From the NCBI GenBank assembly GCA_027603065.1, contig JADGJP010000006.1, positions 791,613-855,612 of the forward strand: a stretch of DNA of 64,000 bases, written 5' to 3'. Shown here piece after piece: positions 58,277-64,000 of this stretch. Numbering within the stretch: position 1 is the stretch's first letter; each line of letters begins with the position of its first letter. Both the position numbers and the translations under genes were made by a program. The DNA comes from Geranomyces variabilis (Eukaryota; Chytridiomycota; Chytridiomycetes; Spizellomycetales; Powellomycetaceae). The notes beneath the pieces were generated by a model. The model was given only the letters and a program-made list of their open reading frames with translations, was not told where the DNA came from and ran no database searches.

Positions 58277-61200
58277 TCACAACGGGCTTGGACTTGCATT
58301 CTCATCAACAGTGGGCGCGTTCTGTGAATATGCTACTGGTAAAGACCTGTGCTGTTCAATCTCTCCAATGGGAAGCTTCATGGACGCCCTTCGCGCCCGA
58401 CAGACGGCGTCCACCCCCATCGCAACCTCTTTCACCGACGGAATCGCCTTCATGACCGAATAATCGTACTCGGATGACATGGTGTCGTGAAACGCGGAGT
58501 ACGCTTCAACAACATTGCTCTGTTATTAATAGCACATGGTGCGAAAAGGTTAGCTTGTGCCCGCCCCTCGGACTCCAATGCTTCAAACCCCGATATTTTG
58601 TCATTGCCAATGATCGTTACCTTGATGACGCGCATGAGTACTGTCTCGGTCTTTCTGTCGCCCAGATAGTCGGCCATTTTGGCGGCCGCGGTGCCAATGC
58701 TGTCTGTTAGCGTCTTGCGGAAGGAAGTGTACGCCAGCGTCACTTGCTCTGTTTATCACAACGCAATTGCGGCAAACCATGTCGTCCGTCAGCTAGCCGA
58801 TGCGGGCCCCTCGCGCGCCCAAGAAATGTTAACTACCTGGAGACCCAAAATCCTGTTTCATAAGCGGTTGTTGATACTTGTCAGCCGTTCTGCGCAGATC
58901 CGACACCTGATGATGGAATCTCGTCAACCAAGTGTCACATTGTGTACTTCGTGGCTTGATTCCTCAAGATGCGCCATTACCTTTAGCATGAATGCTGCAA
59001 TGGGCTCGACACAGGTCCTTGCTGTTTCCAATATAAATTCTTCGCAAACGCGCTTGAGGTCTTGATCGACCGACTACACATATATGGGGCATTCTGGTCA
59101 GCAAAAGGCCAACAATGAAGGCCTGTTCCCCGGAGCCGCGTCTGCAAACACACCTGCTTTGCGTCCGCATAGCTCTCCACAATAACTGGTGCCCCGGCAG
59201 TAATGAGGCCCTTGCCAAACGACGACAACGTTCCAATGTTCCAGCGTGATTGCAACACGGTCGACACCGTGTCCCGCAAGTGGGTAAAGTCCAAAACCTC
59301 CTCTTTCCGCACAAAGCTCAACGTATATGGCGTAATGTGTTCGCGTAGCATTAGCAAGTTCTTGATAAGGAAAAACTGTCCGTCCAGCTTGGTCTGCTTG
59401 TTGGAAATAATGCCTGAAGCCACGACAAGGGACTCGCGACAGCAGTCCACAGCCTCCTGAGCGAGTTCCTCGAACGTCGCATTGGGAACGCACTGATAGA
59501 GCTTGCCGAGAATGTACAGAGTGCGATGCATGGTCGGATACCATTCGCCGCCGCCAAATACAAGCTTGCCGATCGCGCTGGCCGAAGGTTCTTGGAATGC
59601 GGACGGAGCGGCGCCGTCCTTGTTTGAAGTGTTAGAATCGCCGTCATCGGCTTCCTCGTCATCGTCGCCATAGGCGTCTTGTGCGGCTTCCACTCTCAGC
59701 ACGGCTGGCGCAGCCGGATCAGCCAGAACTGGAGCGACACTATAGGCGGACTGCAGGGCGATAGGTTGCGGCAGACCTCTCCCTCGTGCAAGGATAGCCA
59801 GCTCCTCTTCTCGAGGGGTGAAGCCCTCAATTTCTTCCCGTATATACGTCTGGCTTCGGAAAACCAGGCGCTGTTGCGCGTCTTCCAAAATGTTTTCCAC
59901 GACCGTCTCAATCGGTCTTGGTTTTACTTCTTCGGCCTCGATTCCCGGCTCGGACTTTGCCGGTGACGCTTCGTCTCCCTGAACGACGAATGCAACTTCG
60001 GGGGAGTTCAGATAAATGTGTAAAGTCTGGCACAATTCAGACAGTGCATCGATCCGCGATTCGCGAAGGATAAGTGGTCGCAAGGTCTCGTATAAATGGG
60101 CTGAAAGAGAATCGAGGTAGACACTGCAAAATGGGCGGTTTTAGATTGCAGTGACTTGCTTCCCAGTTGCTCCGAGAAGACATACGCGAGCTCGTCCTCT
60201 CCAAGATGAAAATACTGATGGAAAAGATTCATCTCGTCTGCGCAAAGCCGCAAAACATATGCACAGCCGCTTCTGGCCTAGAGGTTGAATTGAGTATTTG
60301 AACAATTGCGGAACATTTAAGGTCCTTAGCATTACCATAGTGAGGACATCACCTGTCTCAAGAAACCCAGTGACGTGAGCGGCAATGTAAGGGTCCAGCA
60401 AGCTTTGGCGGACTTGGAAATACGTCGATAGACAATCGCCGAGTAACGCATAATATCTGGAATTGTGAATTAGGATCTGTTTCTCCCCGCGCTCAGCGGC
60501 TTGTCACTACGAACTCTGGATGATTCTCACAGCGCGCTTCGAGCTGCGCGAGCAGGAAACGCAAGCTGGGCGCAAGGGTTCTGAACTTGACGTAAAAGAG
60601 TGATAGTTGCATATTTGGAGTCAGCAGGTCCTTTGGCCCCCGATTTGCAATCTTTTGTTTGATGTCAGCCAAAGTTCCGCGCATGGAACGAACGAAGTGC
60701 ATCTTGATCAAAGTAAGCCCGCGCGTCATGCACTGCCGAAAGCGCATGAGATAAAGCTCTGCGTCTCGATACTGCATGTGGCCTTGAACAAACGTCAGGC
60801 ACTCGTCCAGACGCAATAGCATGGGTACGAATCGATCATCTAGGCAAACGTCATCCCCAGGGCTTGCGAAAAACTTTGTAATTGGCTCGATCTCATTGAA
60901 GTAGCTAAGCCTTGAGGTTAGACTGTCGGCCATTTCCGCAAGCTGCGTTTGCTCTGCTAAAAGCTTTTCGCAAGCGTTCTGCAGTGCTTTTGTACGGCCC
61001 TCCACCGAGTCGTAGTTGTCGTGTAAACCCGTCAGGAGATCCGCGGTCGAGTTTACTTTGCCCAGAATCTCCTCACATGCATCCTGATATACGCAGACTG
61101 TGCTCAAATAGCTCCTACGATCTGCAGAATTGAGTACTTTGGGAGTAGGGTGCAGCTCAAAGCAGCATCTTCTCACCGATAGCCTTCCTCCTGCCCTCGC

Positions 61201-61549
61201 TCCATTTCTTGCTCCACGGTTTCAAACCAGTTGAAAAACTGTTGCGTAGTCTCCACCGGCCCTTGGAGACCCAGAACCGGGTATTCGACAGACCCACATT
61301 TTGGGTCTATTGTGAGAGGTGCTTCATAATCGTCCTCACTCACGGAAAGCTGCAGTGCGAGCCAATCTTATAAGTCATGCGGCCACAGATATGACAAGGT
61401 GACGAAGTTGTTACATCGGACGGGTAAGGCAGATCCAGGCATGCTTCCTGCAATAGGTCAAAGGCAACTTTCTGGTTGTCGGAAAGAGGGAAGCGCGCAT
61501 CCCAATCTTCGGCTCTTGGCGGGCGTCTGGGGACCGGAGGCGCGGCCAT
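58277..61549 (-). CDS. COG3: Conserved oligomeric Golgi complex subunit 3
   Basis: A lobe A subunit of the COG tether for intra-Golgi retrograde transport. Ten exons: 61549-61415, 61349-61177, 61114-60515, 60456-60348, 60277-60186, 60123-59154, 59073-58981, 58906-58837, 58742-58621 and 58519-58277, giving 868 residues. Family blocks: TTQQFFNWFETVEQEMERGQ, YLSTVCVYQDACEEILGKV, AELYLMRFRQCMTRGLTLIK, EYYALLGDCLSTYFQVRQSL, LRLCADEMNLFHQYF, VYLDSLSAHLYETLRPLI, and VDQDLKRVCEEFILETARTC. Two donors (GA/gttcgt at 60515 and GAT/gtcctc at 60348) are weak but required by phase. It is divergent from the F-box-like gene across 200 bases. Confidence 0.93.
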
Positions 61550-61748
61550 GGGCTGTTGAGACTGTGAGATTGTGTCCTCGCGATCGCGGCGGCCGCAACT
61601 TGAACTTGACCTAAAGCAAGTTCGACGGGCGCGAAGGGCGGAAGCTGCCGGAGCGAGGCGTTTCGCCGCGTGCGCCCCTTCGGGCGGTAGCCTGCATTCT
61701 TCCCAGTCACCACCATTATTCACAACTTGCCGACATTCCACAGCACAT

Positions 61749-62618
61749 ATGGCCATCACCCTGCTCGAGCTGCCGGTGGATATCACCATCTACATCGCGG
61801 CTCGCTTCTTGAACCACGACGCCTTGCACGTCCTCTCCTGTACACATAGTCGACTGCGATCCGTCCTCGCCGCAAACTCGACGACGATTTACTTGGGACT
61901 GCAGCAGAATCACATCGCTCCGAGTCTCCTCGCCTGCCACGCCTCTGCAAATGGCGCTATTCCTTTTGCCCAGAGTGATATCGATCTAGAAAGCCGCCTC
62001 CGAGCAGGTGGAACCACCGGCGACCAGAGAGACAAAAAGGACGCTGGCGCGCTGTATTTCTTCCTGCTTTCACGCCAACGCAAGGTAGTGGAGCGTGCCG
62101 CTGCCGTCGTCGCACGACTTGCGGCCGATCCTCGGGCGGCCTCGGATCTCATGGCCAACGGCAAAAGAGTTCTCCGAGCGGGCCGTTCGGCAGAGGGCGA
62201 AGCGGGTCCCGAGGGCGACGGCGACTTAGCGTTAGCAGACTGTGAATCCTGGCCTCGACCTTCTCTGGAGACCGAGGCACTACGGGCAGTCTTGCTGCTT
62301 CAATGGACGGTTGATATTCTCCGCCTTTTTGGCTGCTCGGCGACAAAGGCAAGCAAATCTAGCCCCGGATACAGCCTCATCGGCTGCAAATATGTCCGCT
62401 GGATTCTGGCGGATCTCTGTTCCGAGGAGCTGCGAGTCGTCTTTTGGGCAATCTTGAATCTATCCGGTTACAGCTTTACAGCTCCCAGCACAAAGTGGAG
62501 GTCGGATGCCCAAGGCTTTGAGGTGGCGCGGTTCGAAATGGTTTACCTGCGCCCGTGTCTGAGAAAGGTTCTTAAAGACAGAGGCGATTCACGTTTCAAT
62601 GAATATTGGGATTCCTAA
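61749..62618 (+). CDS. F-box-like protein of unknown target
   Basis: A single exon of 289 residues. The N-terminus (LLELPVDITIYIAARFLNHD, then ALHVLSCTHSRLRSVLA) fits an F-box: a Leu-Pro start, two helices and a conserved Leu/Cys pattern. The rest is mostly helical and Leu/Ala-rich (ALYFFLLSRQRKVVERAAAV) without recognised substrate-binding repeats. The C-terminus ends FEMVYLRPCLRKVLKDRGDS then a short tail. Start choice: the ATG at 61749 begins at the F-box; the open frame extends upstream through sequence resembling shadow coding. Function as an SCF adaptor is inferred. Confidence 0.75.
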   Translation: MAITLLELPVDITIYIAARFLNHDALHVLSCTHSRLRSVLAANSTTIYLGLQQNHIAPSLLACHASANGAIPFAQSDIDLESRLRAGGTTGDQRDKKDAGALYFFLLSRQRKVVERAAAVVARLAADPRAASDLMANGKRVLRAGRSAEGEAGPEGDGDLALADCESWPRPSLETEALRAVLLLQWTVDILRLFGCSATKASKSSPGYSLIGCKYVRWILADLCSEELRVVFWAILNLSGYSFTAPSTKWRSDAQGFEVARFEMVYLRPCLRKVLKDRGDSRFNEYWDS

Positions 62619-63900
62619 TGCAAATTTGGGGAGATTCTAACCCTTTTTCCCAAAAAAAAATGTTCGGCGGTGAACCTTTCTGCCTTAACACAAATATGCA
62701 GCGCGAAAAGGAGGAACGTCCATCGTGCTATGCCGAACTGCACTGAGACTTAAACTTGTCACACATCATGCCTATACACAGGACCACACAAACGTTGCAG
62801 GCGTCCAGGGAGCGGTCTGGCGAAGGGTGTGTGATCGCCCCTTCTTCGAGCTGCGACTCACGCCCTGAAACAACTGTCCCTAACAGGAAACGCCACTGTT
62901 ATGCTAATACCAAAGAGCGACCGGCGCATACGGGCCACCGCGCCTCAGGATTTAATAAGAAGGCAGAGGGGGAAGTCGAATGCCTTGTATGGAAGCTGCC
63001 TAAAACACGCCTATCGAAAAGGCTAAAGCCAGCGAACAAAAAAATGGACTCTCGTTCGCGGTGTAACCTTGTGAGACCTAGGTTGCTAGCCCGCGTTCAC
63101 CAACAAATCTTCTCAACACTCCCAACTACCCCTGCCGGAACTGCTTGCATTTTCATTACACAGCTCTGATGCATGAAGCAACACCACTAAAGGATGCACA
63201 GGAAGCTATTCTACAAGCACCTCCAGCTGCTCCTTCCGCTACTCAAATTCCACAGTGCTACCGCTGTTGAAAAACCAAAAACACTTAAAATTTAAAAACT
63301 GCAAACAACAGGTGTATCAAGCAATACATATTTGCACTAGTATCTAGTCAAGACCCCTTCTGCTTCAGCTAGTGCCTTACTGTGCTCTTGCATTGAAACA
63401 ACCAGGTTTTGGAAATACCAGTGCTCAAAACTCATTCAAATCAGGTCAACATTTGATGCAAGAAAGGGTTTGTTGGTGGTATTGCTAGGTGGGACGTACT
63501 GTTCTGAGCTGTACTGTACCTGTCTTAGGGGTGTGTATGCGGTGATGCACTAAAACAGTTTTACCGCGAAAGCGGCAAACTAGCAACTACGTTCAACGCC
63601 GGCAACAACCAAGCCGACTTGGGCAAAGTAATCGCAACGGCGTACATGGCCTCGAGCCAGCCGCCGCAATCTGCCGGAATCCGACCAGCGCATCCTGCCA
63701 GGGAAAGCGCTGCGGTAACTTTACCCAAGCGGAAGACATCAAAGATCCAACTCACTGCATCATCGGTGAAGTCCAAGATCATCAAGATTGTGAAAAGCGC
63801 AATGCAGTCTGCTATTATGTTGGCAGAAATACAAGGCCTAACGTGTAAGGTGCACCGGTGTCGAGCGTAAGGAATGGAGAAGGAAAGAAGAAAGACTCGA
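62619..63900. other. AT-rich region without a supported gene
   Basis: About 1.3 kb with lower GC than the rest of the window. It contains short homopolymer A runs, a TGTACTGTAC-type repeat near 63509, and short open frames (62756-63169 plus, 63561-63944 minus, 63619-63870 plus) lacking recognisable domains. The minus-strand frame ends inside the palindrome listed next. I make no gene call. Confidence 0.5.
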
Positions 63901-63945
63901 TATGACAGGGCACTATTTCCCTCAGGGAAATAGTGCCCTGTCATA
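63901..63945. repeat. Perfect inverted repeat with 21-base arms
   Basis: Arms 63901-63921 and 63925-63945 are exact reverse complements (TATGACAGGG at one end, CCCTGTCATA at the other) around a TCA loop. Downstream, ATAGGTTA occurs three times between about 63943 and 63986. The palindrome could be a hairpin terminator-like structure or the terminus of an unrecognised element. Confidence 0.9.
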
Positions 63946-64000
63946 GGTTACCGATATAGGTTACAATAGAGCTATGTAATAGGTTATGAACCATAGTCAA

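Noticed and set aside
63561-63944. A 127-residue minus-strand frame with a hydrophobic segment
   Set aside because: It begins inside a palindrome and shows no conserved pattern or neighbouring exons.

Overview
The window is nuclear DNA of a true fungus, most likely a zoosporic (chytrid-like) lineage. Fungal identity comes from a chitin synthase export chaperone (CHS7), a GPI-type chitin deacetylase, a Kin4-family kinase, SIP5 and a fungal COG3. A flagellated ancestry is suggested by a triple-doublecortin protein, a WDR87/97-like WD-HEAT protein and a dynein light intermediate chain. Genes are dense, lie on both strands without operons, and carry many short phase-matched GT-AG introns of about 40-80 bases. 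All multi-exon models below were built by hand from splice signals, reading phase and family similarity.

Layout: 1-5 kb has a partial Kin4-like kinase, a PuuE-type allantoinase and a DUF3605 protein. 5.2-8.0 kb is the poorest stretch, with one small hypothetical gene, weak coding potential and a degenerate tRNA-like element. 8-19 kb holds dynein light intermediate chain, guanylate kinase, a 1,759-residue WD40/HEAT protein and ARL8. 19-27.7 kb holds an RRM-type tRNA uracil-5-methyltransferase, a Golgi-type glycosyltransferase-like protein, the PKA catalytic subunit and a multi-pass membrane protein. 28-37 kb holds a secreted plant-type alpha-amylase with a starch-binding domain, a large MHYT protein, a four-span membrane protein and CHS7. 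37-47 kb holds phosphoglucomutase, SIP5, an F-box/LRR protein and an FAD monooxygenase. 47-55 kb holds the doublecortin protein, a stomatin, a hypothetical gene and chitin deacetylase. 55-58 kb is a decaying HNH-AP2 endonuclease locus with partial tandem copies. 58-62.6 kb holds COG3 and an F-box-like gene, and the last 1.4 kb is apparently non-coding, with a 21-base-arm palindrome at its end.

Functional themes are microtubule/flagellar biology (doublecortin, WD-HEAT protein, dynein subunit, ARL8), secretion and wall building (CHS7, chitin deacetylase, COG3, glycosyltransferase-like protein), carbohydrate use (amylase, phosphoglucomutase) and signalling (PKA, SIP5, Kin4-like kinase, MHYT protein). 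Neighbouring genes do not form an obvious pathway cluster.

The strongest unusual observation is a guanylate kinase whose last intron, if spliced, adds a low-complexity tail ending in a Rho-like polybasic CaaX motif. If the intron is retained, the protein ends without it. Other points of interest are the decaying HNH-AP2 array, a splice anomaly exactly at a catalytic aspartate motif of the chitin deacetylase, SxIP motifs in an F-box/LRR protein, and 23-residue repeats in the doublecortin protein.
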